Source: Cynocephalus volans
Taxonomy: Eukaryota; Chordata; Mammalia; Dermoptera; Cynocephalidae
Length of the DNA: 64,000 nt
Assembly: GCF_027409185.1 (NCBI RefSeq)
Contig: NC_084462.1
Coordinates: 82,508,179-82,572,178, forward strand
Direction of reading: 5' to 3'
Shown here: piece by piece, positions 34,905 through 45,079 of the stretch
Layout: the number at the start of each line of letters is the position of its first letter
Numbering within the stretch: the stretch's first letter is position 1
Program-made: the position numbers and the translations under genes
Notes under the pieces: generated by a model
The model's database searches: none
What the model was told of the DNA's origin: nothing
The model's input: the letters and a program-made list of their open reading frames with translations, nothing else

Positions 34905-35680
34905 GAGGGTATACAGGAAAAACACTTTGAGTTTTTTCTATACTCTTACTTAACAACGAGCAACACAGAAGACCAACTTATGTGACGAAATATGTGGGGA
35001 TCTCTCCCGCCTGACAAGCAAACCAGCAACAATTCTTCGGTGGACACCAATGGGGTGTTTTCCAATTCAATTCCGACTCTATCTACCTGGAAATAGCGTC
35101 GGATTACACAGAGTGAGGGCTCACTCCCCAAGACTGCCCCCTACTTCAGATGCCAGTCACAATCCAGGCCTCTGGAACGTCTGACTAACCAGCTATAAAT
35201 CAGGGTTCTCATAACCCCTTCCTTGGGTTTGATTAGTTTGCTTGAGCAGTTCACAGAACTCAGGGAAACACATACTTTTGTTTACTGGTTTATTATAAAG
35301 GATGTTACAAAGGATACAGATGCAGAGATGGTGCTTTATTACATAGGCATGGTTGAAACACAGACAACTGTGTAGAAATGTGATTGGACCCAAAGGGTAT
35401 GATCTAACATTAGCAGACTGGGTGGGAGAACGCTGCAAGGCCTGTTTGTTCAGGTTCTTTTGACCACACTGCAGCATTCCTTTCTCCGGGGCATGGGGCA
35501 GGGCCCCTCCTTAAATGGGGGTCTTATGACCTCCAATCAGCTAAGGTAGGTCAGAGAATTTCCTGTCTCAGGGAGAAAAAGGAGCAGGTGAAAGGAGAGT
35601 AAGAGAAGGTCAGAGAATAGCATGAGTCAGGAACTATGGACAAAAACAAGTATATAAGTATCATAACGTCACAATTAGGA
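34905..35680 (-). mobile_element. ERV-type solo LTR inside the mariner
   Basis: In LTR sense it starts near TGTGACGTTATGATAC. It has AATAAACCAGTAAAC as a polyadenylation signal region, followed by CCCTGAGTTCTGTGAACTGC and TGATTTATAGCTGGTTAGTC. It interrupts the mariner transposase between FFLFP and the next conserved block. A second member is at 62,790-63,545. No internal retroviral genes are present. The family name was not determined. Confidence 0.7.
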
Positions 35681-36964
35681 AATAAAAAGAAATCAGAAGG
35701 AGCCAAATCACCATTTTGAGGTGGGTGCTTAATGATTTTCAATAGAAACTCTTGTGAAATTGCCCTTGTTTGATGAGGAATGAGCAGGAGCACTGTCATG
35801 GTGGAGAAGGACTTTCTGGTGAAGCTTTCCCAGGCACTTTTCTGCTAAAGCTTTGGCTAACTTTCTTGAAACACTCTCATAAAAAGCAGATGTTATTGTT
35901 CCTTGGCCCTCTAGAAAGTCAACAAGCAAAATGCCTTGAGCATCCCTAAAAAACTATTGTTGGAACCTTTGCTCTTGATCTATCTGCTTTTGCTTTGACT
36001 GGACCCCTTCTACCTCTTGGTAGCTATTGCTTTGACGGTACTTTGTCTTCAGGTTTGTACTAGTAGAGCCATATTTCATCACCTGTTACAATTCTCTGAA
36101 AAAATGCTTCATGATCTTGCTATTATTTGTTTAAAATTTCCATTGAAAGCTCTGCTCTTGTCTGCAGCTGATCTGGGTGCAACAGTTTTGGCACCCATTG
36201 AATGGAAAGTTTGCTCAACTGTAATTTTTTAAGTCAGAATTGTGTAAGCTGAACCAATTGAGGTGTCCATGATACTGGCTATTGTTTCTACTGTTAATTG
36301 TTGGTCCTCTTAGAGCAAGAATAAGATTAAATTTTTACTTGCAAATTGATGTGGATGGTCAGCCACTGTAGGGCATTGTCCCCATAAATTTTTCATAAAA
36401 TGTTAACAATTTTGTCATTCTTCCACACAAACTTCACCCTAAATATAATGTTTGTTTTTGCTTCAATTTTAATAGAATTCATGTTGCTCTGATAGGGGCT
36501 CTTTACAAACTGTTGTCTTATCCTTCATAGTGCCTCAAATTAGATTCTGTTCAGACATATTATTTAAGAAGTTAGTATGAGTTTATTTTGGTGTAAAAAA
36601 TTTTTGAAATTCATGCATAGTTTTTTATAATACATATTTCCCATGAACTTTTTGAAAGTGCCTGTGTGTTTATATTTGAAAGAAATGGTCTTAAAGATTT
36701 AAGCTTCCAATTTAGGAAACTAGAGAAAGAAGAGCAAATTAAACCCAAAGCAAGCAAAAAGAAGTAAATAATGATAGTAAGAGCAGAAATCAATGTCTTA
36801 GAAATAGAAAAACAATAGAAAAAAATTAATGAAGGCAAAAGTTTGTTCTTTGAAAATATATGTAAAATTGCTAAAACTATAACTGGACTGATGAAGAATA
36901 CTAATTCTCAAAAGAAACATCTGGGTACAGCTTTCTGTATATGTGTAACAGTAATATTATTTCA

Positions 36965-37060
36965 ACCATCTATTCATTTAACAAATATTTATTTAGCACC
37001 TACCATGTGCCCAGCACTATTTTAAATGCTTAGGATACATCAGTGTTCAAAACATATTTC
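36965..37060 (-). mobile_element. L2 3' end fragment
   Basis: ATCTATTCATTTAACAAATA followed by TTTATTTAGCACCTACCATG, CCAGCACTATTTTAAATGCT and CATCAGTGTTCAAAACATAT is the antisense L2 3' end. Confidence 0.75.
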
Positions 37061-37339
37061 TGGTGACCATCCAGTGAACAAGTTTTAATAGGGGAACACT
37101 TTGTGAGAAGCTATACGTAAGCCACATTTTTTTTGTAGAGTTCCCATGGAGGTTGCTAGACTAACAGGGGGTTTAATGTATGTAACAGTTGCACCCTGGA
37201 TTCGGAGTGTTTTGCATTGTAAACACACTGCAGTTGATTTTACTTTTGTGGTACCTGGGTTTATAGTAAGACCCCCAAAAGACAGAAACATTGACAATGT
37301 CCACATCCCGGCCCCCCCAAGTATCTTCTAATGTAGGAA

Positions 37340-37850
37340 AAGAATTTGAGTCTAAGGTGAAGTCTGAAAGCCCAGTAGGGTTTTCTATTTGCTATTAATC
37401 TCTTTGCATTTCAGTTTGGGAAGTCTCTATTGCCATACCTTCAAGCTCACTGTTTGCTCAGTTGTGTCCATCTACTGATAAGCTCATCAAAGGCATTCTT
37501 CACTTGTTATAGAGTTTTCATTCCTAGCATTTCTTCAGTATTCTTTCTTAGAATTTCCATCTCTCTACTTCTATTACCCATCTGTTTTTGCATGTTGTCC
37601 ACATCTTCCTTCCCTTAGCATATTAATCATAATTATTTTAAATTCTCATGTAATGATCCTCCAACGTGTCATATCTGATTCTGGTTCTGATGCTTACTTT
37701 ACCTTTTGAACTGTTTTTCCTTGCTTTTTGCAACCTGATTTTAGCCTTGTAGATTTTTATTGAGAGCTGGACATGCGATGTTTGGATTACAGGAACTGAG
37801 GCCTTCAGTTTGAAGGCTAGGAAATGGGCTGTGCTGAATATTTCCTACAG

Positions 37851-37881
<31 letters not shown>

Positions 37882-38000
37882 CAAACTAATTTCTCTGATC
37901 CATTCTTGTTCTTAAATTCTTAATTTTTCCATTTAAAATGTACGTTAGTGTCTAACCTGCCGATGAAATGAACTAGACCAACACCCTGCCAGCATCTAAC
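37340..38000 (-). mobile_element. Old L1 5' region, antisense, with (CAAT)7
   Basis: TTCAGTTTGGGAAGTCTCTA, GCTCATCAAAGGCATTCTTC, TTTCTTAGAATTTCCATCTC and GAGAGCTGGACATGCGATG match the antisense 5'/ORF1 part of ancient L1s. A CAAT microsatellite (37,851-37,878) follows. It ends about 400 bp before the MNS1 CpG island. Confidence 0.6.
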
Positions 38001-38471
38001 TGTTTTCTGAGTGGTACCTGGAGCACATCGCAGAATAAGATTCATGTGGCTCATACGTTTTATTTCCAGTTTACCAATAGCTTCTGTAGGTGGTGGGGTG
38101 AAGGCCCCTGGGACCACGTGCTATCCACAGTATCGCACAGTAACCTAGCAAAGGGGATGGTGACCCAGGACTCCCACTGCTGGGGATGAAACCAATCAGC
38201 ACTGGCAGAGTAGGCACTGAGGGCACAGGATGCTGTGTGTGTGTGGCAATTGCCTTTGGCCCCATGTACTGGACAACGTTATGAGTATATCTCTGTAGTT
38301 TCCACAGGCCTCACCTGGCTCCTAAACCCACCCAAACCACAGAGTTTAACCACTAGAGGGAAATCTTGAGCTCACTAGCCGACTGCAAAGGGCTTGCGTC
38401 AGGATACGCGATCTGAATTTCCCGCCTGCCTCGTTTAGACGTGCCGCCAGCTCCTAAGAAGCTCAGTGCCC

Positions 38472-38493
38472 ATTGGCTCTTCCCGCGTCCAAT
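38472..38493. promoter_or_regulatory. Inverted pair of CCAAT (NF-Y) boxes
   Basis: ATTGG at 38,472-38,476 and CCAAT at 38,489-38,493, embedded in CATTGG and CCAATG, form an inverted repeat with 12 bases between the cores. NF-Y binds CCAAT in TATA-less promoters. Confidence 0.7.
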
Positions 38494-38549
38494 GGGAAGC
38501 CGCGGCCTGCGCGGCTCGGCCTTAATCGGGCGGGCGGCGCGCGGCGGCC

Positions 38550-38572
38550 GTTGCCGGGACACGGCGTAAACA
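38550..38572 (+). promoter_or_regulatory. Candidate RFX half-site and forkhead motif
   Basis: GTTGCC (38,550-38,555) is a perfect left half of the RFX X-box; the right half GGACAC matches only 4 of 6 positions. GTAAACA (38,566-38,572) fits the RTAAAYA forkhead consensus used by FOXJ1. Both lie within 110 bp of the start codon. RFX and FOXJ1 jointly control motile-cilium genes, which fits MNS1. Binding is inference. Confidence 0.5.
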
Positions 38573-38658
38573 CCCGCGCGGGCCGCCAGGTGCCGCAACC
38601 TTTGCTGCGGGAGGTGGTGGCCGCCGGAGCCGGCGGGGAACATTTTTCGTCAGCCAAG

Positions 38659-38661
38659 ATG
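38659..38661 (+). CDS. MNS1: MNS1 exon 1, coding part: the start codon only
   Basis: GTCAGCCAAGATGGTGAGCC: the ATG is the last codon of exon 1 and is followed directly by the donor GTGAGC. The context is strong, with A at -3, and G at +4 is supplied by exon 2. Exon 2 begins GCT TCC AAA, giving M-ASKRR, the known N-terminus. The motif CCAAGATGG around the ATG resembles a YY1 core. Confidence 0.92.
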
Positions 38662-39022
38662 GTGAGCCAGTCGGGGAACTCGAAACGTCTTGTTTACTTG
38701 TTGATTTAATTATAGTTTAGAGCTCGCCTGCTTCTAAAAATAGACTTGAAGCGCCTAACCTGAGGATCGAGTGGGAAACTCGTACTTGCTGTTAGAGGCC
38801 TCGGGTGCTACTATTTAAGGGACGCTCGCAGTGGTGCTCAGCCTTTTCTGCATTTTACCCACACTGTATTAGATAAATCTTTAAATCGGCCCGATAGAAG
38901 CTCGGATCAAATGAGTAGAAATAAAGTCGAGGAGAGAGCGAACGGACAAGAAGCAGTGGGTTGATCTATTACATTTATCTTAGGGAAACCTGACTAGCTC
39001 CTGAACTGCACTTTATGGCCAT

Positions 39023-39047
39023 GGGGTTTGGGGTTTGGGGTTTGGGG
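39023..39047 (+). promoter_or_regulatory. Perfect G-quadruplex motif in MNS1 intron 1
   Basis: Four runs of GGGG separated by three TTT loops. This is an ideal intramolecular quadruplex sequence on the non-template strand, about 360 bp downstream of the start codon. It would leave a G4 in the nascent intron RNA. Function unknown. Confidence 0.85.
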
Positions 39048-39109
39048 TAGCGGGTGGAGTCAGGAGAGAAGGAATTCCCGAGTAATGGTAAAGAGCCGGG
39101 CCCACAGAG

Positions 39110-39205
39110 CTCAACTGCGTGTTTTTGAACCCTAGAACTGCTATTTATTAGCTGCGGAACCTTGGGTAAAGTTACTTTTACTTTTCGTGCCTCACCTATA
39201 AAATA
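39110..39205 (+). mobile_element. MIR fragment in intron 1
   Basis: CTATTTATTAGCTGCGGAAC, CTTGGGTAAAGTTACTTTTA and CCTCACCTATAAAATAGTAC follow the MIR consensus. Confidence 0.7.
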
Positions 39206-39426
39206 GTACCTATTTAATTGATATATCAATATATTAATCTACCAACTTTACCCTTTTATCAGGTATACTTGTCTAAATTTAGGAAGGAAGCCAAATACCC
39301 TTTGTTTATTATGTTACCTATTTTTGTGTCACTTGTTACTGGGGTTTACATCAACATGCTTTTAAAAATTGGATTTTGGAATATCGAAGTATGCATACTT
39401 TTTTAATTTTATTTTTTCCATTATAG

Positions 39427-39648
39427 GCTTCCAAAAGGAGAATTTTGAGCTTTAGTGAAAGGCATCAGAAATTAGTAGATGAAAACTACCGCCAAAAATT
39501 GCATGTTCAAGCGCTGAAAAATATAGAGAGTCAAATCAGGAACCAAATGGTGCAGGGTGAAATTGATGACCGAATTGAGCGCAGGAGATTCCTCAGATTA
39601 TTACAGAATGAACAATTTGAATTGGATATGGAAGAGGCCATTCAAAAG
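39427..39648 (+). CDS. MNS1: MNS1 exon 2
   Basis: Encodes 74 codons from ASKRRILSFSERHQKLVDE to ELDMEEAIQK, phase 0 at both ends. The acceptor is CCATTATAG and the donor AAG|GTGAAT. The N-terminal basic segment is followed by the start of the long coiled coil (IESQIRNQMVQGE, DRIERRRFLRLLQ). The frame stays open for 26 codons past the donor, into the intron, until the first stop, so an intron-retained form would end there. Confidence 0.95.
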
Positions 39649-42599
39649 GTGAATTTTACTATTATGCTTACATTTTTTTTTTTCATTTGCGACTTGGTGG
39701 AGATAATTTTTCAATGGAATTTCTAAACATTTTCAGGAATCAGGGTGATAGAAAAAGGGAAACCGAAAAATGAGATATATGAAAGAAATGAGTTCTCACA
39801 AATGTAGACGAAGGCGTTCTGATATTCCAGTATTTTTTGAGTGCCTGCTGTATGTTAAGCATTTTGTAGGATGTTGTGAGGAATAGCAAAAGCAAGTTTT
39901 AAAAGTGGTATCCATTTCTCTGTGTTCCAAATTCCGAAAGCTTAGACAGGATTTTTTTTCTTAACTCTGAGCAGCCAGATCCTAAAGGTTTGATTTTTTT
40001 CTATTCTTTTTATTCTTATTTTTTCCTTAATTTTAAAGAAAATCCCAGGTATCATACCAGCTCCCTTCTGTATACTTAAGTATGCATATAACAAAATATG
40101 GATGTTTTCTTTCATGGAGTACTATAATGCCATTATCTCACCTATTCCATAAAAAAATTTCTGAGATTGTGTCAAAAATTTGATTTTGCAGTTGGTTTGT
40201 TTTAATCAGGATTCAAGCAAGGTTTGTATAGTATATTTGGTTATGTCTAAGTCCCTTTTAATCTAAAACAGTCCTTCGTCTTTTTTTTTTAAACATGTTT
40301 TTAATTTGTTAAAAGAAACTAGGCCAGTCGTTTTATAGGATTCTGAATTTATCTGTTTGCTTCCTCATGGCTCCTTTAATTTGTTCCCCTATCTCTTATA
40401 TTTCCTCTAAATGAAAGTTAGCCCTAAAGACATAATTAGATTGAGGTCCAATTATTTTGGCAAGGCTACTCAGTAGGTGATGCTGGGTGATGCTGTTTTT
40501 GGCATTGTGTCACATCAGGGTGCACATGAGGTCTGGTTGCTCCACTTATAGTGATGCCAGTGTTATAAAGGTTTCTACCAAACTTTCATCTATTGTTTGA
40601 CAAAAGAATCTTTTCTTTCATTAGAGGTTGCAAAATGCTCGTTGTCTAATTCTGTTGTTTCTTTCACATTTAATTAGCTGAAATTCCTCTGTAAGGAATT
40701 TCCCTCATCAACTAGAGTTATTTGTTCTTACTGAAAGGGGTATAAATAGTTAATTTTCAGAGTAGAGATCTGGTGTTATATTTACTTCCATTGATGTCTG
40801 CCTGTTGTGATTATTTTAAAAATTTGTTTCCTTTAGTTTTTTACTTTTTCTTTTGAAGAATATCTTCATAGACTCATGGGTCTTTTATATACTTAAATTA
40901 ATTGCATTTGTTATTCTTTTTGATGCTCAAGTGATCTCATCCTTGGCTAGTGGATACCCTTTTGTATTGCTTTGGTGTCTTTTTGACAAGACTCTCTTAA
41001 TCTTTGATAACTTCCCTGCTTTCTTCCAGAATCCTTGCTTTCTGTCAGAACAAAATTGTCCAGGCTCGTGATGGTTAATTTTATGTGTCAACTTGACTGG
41101 GCCATGGGGTGCCCAGGTATTTGATCAAACATTTTTCTGGTTGTTTCTGTGAGAGTGTTTTTGGATGAGACTAACATTTAAATCAGTGGACTGAGTAAAG
41201 CAGATTGTCCTCCCTAATATGCATGGGCTTCATCCAATCAGTTGAAGGCCCAAAAAGACCAAAAAGTATGACCCTCCACCTAATAAGAGAGAATTCTTTC
41301 TGCCTGACGGCCTTCAAACTGGGAAATCTTTTTTCCTGCCTTTGGACTCAAACTGAAACATTGGCTTTTCCTGTGTCTTGAGCCTATTGGCCTTTGAACA
41401 GGAACTACACCATCAGTTCTGCTGCTCTCAGTCCTTCAGACTCAGACTGGAACTAAACCATGGCTCTTGGTATATGTAGCTCATGGTGTAGCTGGGTTCC
41501 CTGCTCAGTCTCAAAAGGCTGCAATCAAGGTGTTGGCTGGGATGTGTTCTTATCTGTTGTTCTGGGTTCTCTTCCAAGCCCGTTTAAGTTGGCAGTATTC
41601 ATTTTCTTGCAGTTGTAGGACTGAGATTCTCATCTCCCATAGGTTGCTAATATGCCTTGCTACATGGCAGTTTGCTTCTCTGAGGTCCACTGGGTAGTCA
41701 CTTCAGCCACTCCTTATCATTTTCAGGGTGCACCTGATTAGGTTAGGCCACCCAGGACAATCTTGTGATTAACTCAAAGTCAACTGATTGAGGACCTTAA
41801 TGTCCTTTTCGTGCATCATATCAGGGGATAGATGATGTCAGTATGTATTATTCTTGATATTAACCTTGATCACTTGGTTAAGGTGGTATATATGAGGATT
41901 CTCCTCTGTGAAGTTACTGTTTTTCACTTTATACTCACTAAATATTTTGAAAGAAATATTTTGACACTATGTGAATATCCTGTTTGTGCTTAAACTTTTC
42001 CCCACTAATGTTAGCATTCATTGGTTAATCTTGCTTTCAGCAATTATTACTGTAGAGTTCAAGTGGTAATTTTATATTTGTCTCATTCCTTCTTCTTTTG
42101 TTAATTGGAGTTCTTCTATAAGAAAAAATTGTCACTTCTCCTCCATATATTTATTTAGGTATTTATTGATATAATCAGTATGGATTCACTGATACTTTTA
42201 TTCTATTGGTTATAATTCAGTACAATTGTTATTTATATTGTTGCTTAAGTTGTTCCAAATTTGGCCTTTGGAAACTCTTTCAAGTTGTCTTTCTTGTGTG
42301 CCCATATGATATCCTCCGTCTTTTTTTTTTTTTTTTTAATAAGCATTTACTTGCTTTCTGTTACCATAAGATGTTTTGGGATCAACTTGTTAGTTTCTTA
42401 CCTTGGAATCAACCATTTCTCCAGGGACACTTGGTTCCTTTTATTGGAGAATGGTATTTAGAAAACAAGGTCTGAATGATAAATGTGCTCCTTATTATTG
42501 GGGTTTTACTGCTTCTAGTCCTTCCAGGTGGAAAGAACTAGAAAATATATGTACACTAACCAGTGCATACACACACATCTATATTTGCTTTTATATCTG

Positions 42600-42653
<54 letters not shown>

Positions 42654-43079
42654 AAAAGCCATGAGCCTATGCCACTGGTACTGCCAACTCCAGTCCAGAC
42701 CACAGGAGTCACTTTAGCCTTTCCCTTCTCTTATTTGTAACTGCTTTTTCCAACAGAAAGAACGCTGGCTCTCATTGACTACATTATATTTACTTGTTTT
42801 TTCAACTCAAGTATACGAATAAAGTAGTTTTTGGAATTACTAACCTGCACCCCTGTGAGAAACAAATTTACTTATTATATAATACAGGCTTGGGTACAGT
42901 TCTTTTTGTCTTTAGCCTCACAATATCTAGTAAAATATTGTTTTCCAAAGTTATGTCCACTCCTACCCATCTCCTTTGGTGTGGTTATGGGATTCATTTT
43001 TAATGTTAATGTTAATGTTAATTTGTTATTGTTTCTCCTACATCTGGTTGGTTTCTTCTTCTTTTTTTTTTTTTTCTTT
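39649..43079. other. MNS1 intron 2, left part
   Basis: No further exon recognised. An antisense L1-like stretch lies at about 40,010-40,330. 41,068-41,480 is a mammalian LTR-like repeat (GATGGTTAATTTTATGTGTC, AACTTGACTGGGCCATGGGG, GATTGTCCTCCCTAATATGC). 41,490-41,800 is probably a second LTR-like repeat (CAAAAGGCTGCAATCAAGGT). Confidence 0.5.
42602..42651 (+). repeat. (TG)n microsatellite
   Basis: About 24 uninterrupted TG units in MNS1 intron 2; likely polymorphic. Confidence 0.95.
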
Positions 43080-44640
43080 TACTTTTTTCTGTTGAAATAA
43101 TTATAGATTCTCAGGAAGTTGCAAAGATGGTATGGAGAAGTCCACTGTGCCTTTGGCCAGTTTCCCTCAATGGCTATACCTTACATAACTGTAGTATAAT
43201 ATCAAACCCTGGAAAAATGATATCGGCACAGTATGTGTGTATAATCTGTGTTATAGATTTGTGCAGCCATCACCTCAATCAAGATATAAAACTATGAAAA
43301 AAAATTAGTGGTTGTCAAGGTTTCAGGGGAGGAAGGAGGGATGAATAGGTGGAGCACAGAGGATTTTTAGGGCAGCAGGACTATTCCGTATGATACTGTA
43401 ATGGTGAATACATGACATTATGCATTTGGCAAAACCCATAGAACTATACAACACAAGGAGGGGACCCTGATGTAAAATTGAGTTAATAATAATGTATCAA
43501 TATTGGTTCATATTTTTAACAAACGTACCACATTAATATGGCATGTTAATAACAGGAGAAACTGTGTGTGTTGTGGGAAGGATTATAATGGAAACTATCT
43601 GTATACTTTCTGCTCAATTTCTTTGTAAACCTAAAACTGCTATAAAACAAAACAAAGTCTATTAGGAAAAAAAAAGATACAGAACTATTTCATTAACACA
43701 AAGATCTCACTCACGCTACCCCTTTATAGTAACATCCATTCACTTCAACCCCCACTATGCCTGGCGATCACTAATTTGTTCTCCATCTCTATAATTTTGT
43801 CACTTCAAGAATGTTATATAAACATAATCATGTGTGTGATTCATACATGTGGAATCATGTCTGTGATCTTTTGAGCAGACTTTTTTCACTCAGCATAATG
43901 CCCTGGAGATTCATCCAAGTTGTTGGGTAGATCAATAGTTTGTTTCTTTTTATTGCTGAGTGTTAAGTAATGCGTGGTATGGATGTACCGGTTGTTTTCT
44001 TTTAAAATTTGCATATTGTCAAATTCATTCTTTGTGATGTTTTTGGATTTTGACAAATGCATAGATTTTTGTTTTCACCGTCACAGTGTCATGCAGAACA
44101 ATCCTATGAAGCCAAAATCTTCTCATGCTACCCTTTTATAGTCGACCACCCACCCCCAAATCCCTGGAAACCATTGATTTCTTTTTGTCTCAATAGTTTT
44201 GCCTTTTCTACTGTGTCTTATAAATAGAATTATACAATATGTTGACTTTTGGGTCTGGCTTCTTTTACTTAGCAAAACAAATTTAAGATTCGATGGTATC
44301 GTATCCTTTAAATTGCTGAATGGTTTAGGTACTATTTCATTGTATGGATGAACCAGTTTGTCTATTTATCATGAGTTGAGGGAAATCTGGGTTGTTTCCA
44401 GTTTTTGGTGATTATGAATAAAGTCACTATGAACATTTGATTACAGATTTGTGTGTGAATATAAGTTTTCATTTCTCTTGGGTATATATCTGGGAGTAGG
44501 ATGACTGGGTCATAGGGTAGTTGTGCATGTTTTGTTTTATAAGAAACTGTAAACCATTTTCTAAAGTTGCTATACTATTTTTCATTTCCTTAAGTAATGT
44601 ATGAGAATTCCAGTTGCATTGTGTCCTTGCCAGCACTTAC
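43080..44640 (-). mobile_element. Old L1 3' end, antisense, split by another L1 3' UTR
   Basis: 43,080-43,310 is an antisense L1 3' UTR (TTGAAATAATTATAGATTCT and CACCTCAATCAAGATATAAA). It resumes at 43,690-44,640 with the ORF2 end (TTTTTATTGCTGAGTGTTAA, GGGTATATATCTGGGAGTAG). A sense L1 3' UTR (about 43,315-43,680, GATACTGTAATGGTGAATAC) is inserted between. Confidence 0.75.
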
Positions 44641-45079
44641 TATTGCTTTTTTTTTAATTAAATTTTTTATTGAAATAATTATAGATTCATGTGCAGTTGT
44701 AAGAAATAATGCAGAGACATCCTAGATATCGTGTACACTTTGTCTCCCAGAAGTACAAAGGTAACATCTTATGAAACTATAGTATGGTATCACAAATAGA
44801 ATATTGACAGTGATTCCAATCTACGAATCTTGTTCACATTTCCCATTTTGTGCTATTTGTGTGTTTGTGTGCATTTAGTTCTGTACAATTTATTGTATAA
44901 GTAGGGTTGTGTATCAGATGCCACTACAGTCATGGTACAAAACAGTTCTGTGACCACAGGATTTCTAATTTTTCCCTTTTGTAAGTATATTCATCTCTTT
45001 GTCCACCCATCCCATCCCTAACCCAAGTAACCACTAATCTGTTCTCCATTTCTATAATTTTGTCATTTCAGGAAAGCTA

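Larger units (their letters stand above)
34640..36560 (-). pseudogene. Mariner transposase pseudogene
   Basis: The transposase cut and pasted the element by a DDD catalytic site. On the - strand the first Asp is visible in VTGDEIWLY (around 36,070-36,090), the second in LLHHDSAPAHSS (around 35,790-35,820) and the third in DLAPSDFFLFP (around 35,690-35,725). The C-terminal part (around 34,640-34,900) lies beyond the LTR and SINE insertions, with a LKGHPFF-like block and YLKLDEV. Frameshifts and stops (between HHD and DLAPSD, and after TGDE) make it non-functional. Confidence 0.85.
34550..36666 (-). mobile_element. Mariner (Tc1/mariner) DNA transposon, fossil, with two insertions
   Basis: Terminal inverted repeats are AAGGGGACTTTAAAAAGTTT at one end and, at the other, the reverse complement of CATGAACTTTTTGAAAGTGC. 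Removing the SINE (34,752-34,847) and LTR (about 34,905-35,680) leaves about 1.25 kb, the expected mariner length. It lies inside the old L1 at 32.1-36.9 kb. Confidence 0.85.
32110..36925 (+). mobile_element. Old L1 (ORF1 to mid ORF2), sense, heavily interrupted
   Basis: 32,260-32,700 resembles ORF1. 33,540-33,760 matches the endonuclease region (CATTCTTTTCAAGTGTACAT, TTTACCTGGATAGACCATAG). 34,441-34,549 continues it (CATATCAAGATCTGTGGGAA). 36,670-36,925 continues again (GAGCAAATTAAACCCAAAGC, GAGCAGAAATCAATGTCTTA). All frames are broken. A short L1, a MaLR LTR and a mariner sit in the gaps. Confidence 0.8.
38390..38658 (+). promoter_or_regulatory. MNS1: MNS1 CpG-island promoter and 5' UTR
   Basis: CpG density rises sharply here, in an AT-rich neighbourhood. 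No TATA box is seen. The segment holds a divergent pair of CCAAT boxes, GGGCGGGCGG Sp-type GC boxes near 38,528, a degenerate X-box and a forkhead motif. The transcription start is not visible directly and probably lies between about 38,500 and 38,620, with a 5' UTR of roughly 50-150 bases. Confidence 0.85.

Noticed and set aside
36017..36232. A 71-codon + strand open frame
   Set aside because: It is antisense to the mariner transposase pseudogene.
39023..39047. An interstitial telomere
   Set aside because: The unit GGGGTTT is not the vertebrate TTAGGG and there are only about 3.5 units.
39427..39726. A single-exon small protein starting within MNS1 exon 2
   Set aside because: The frame is MNS1 exon 2 plus read-through past its GTGAAT donor. 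Joining to exon 3 restores the known MNS1 sequence.
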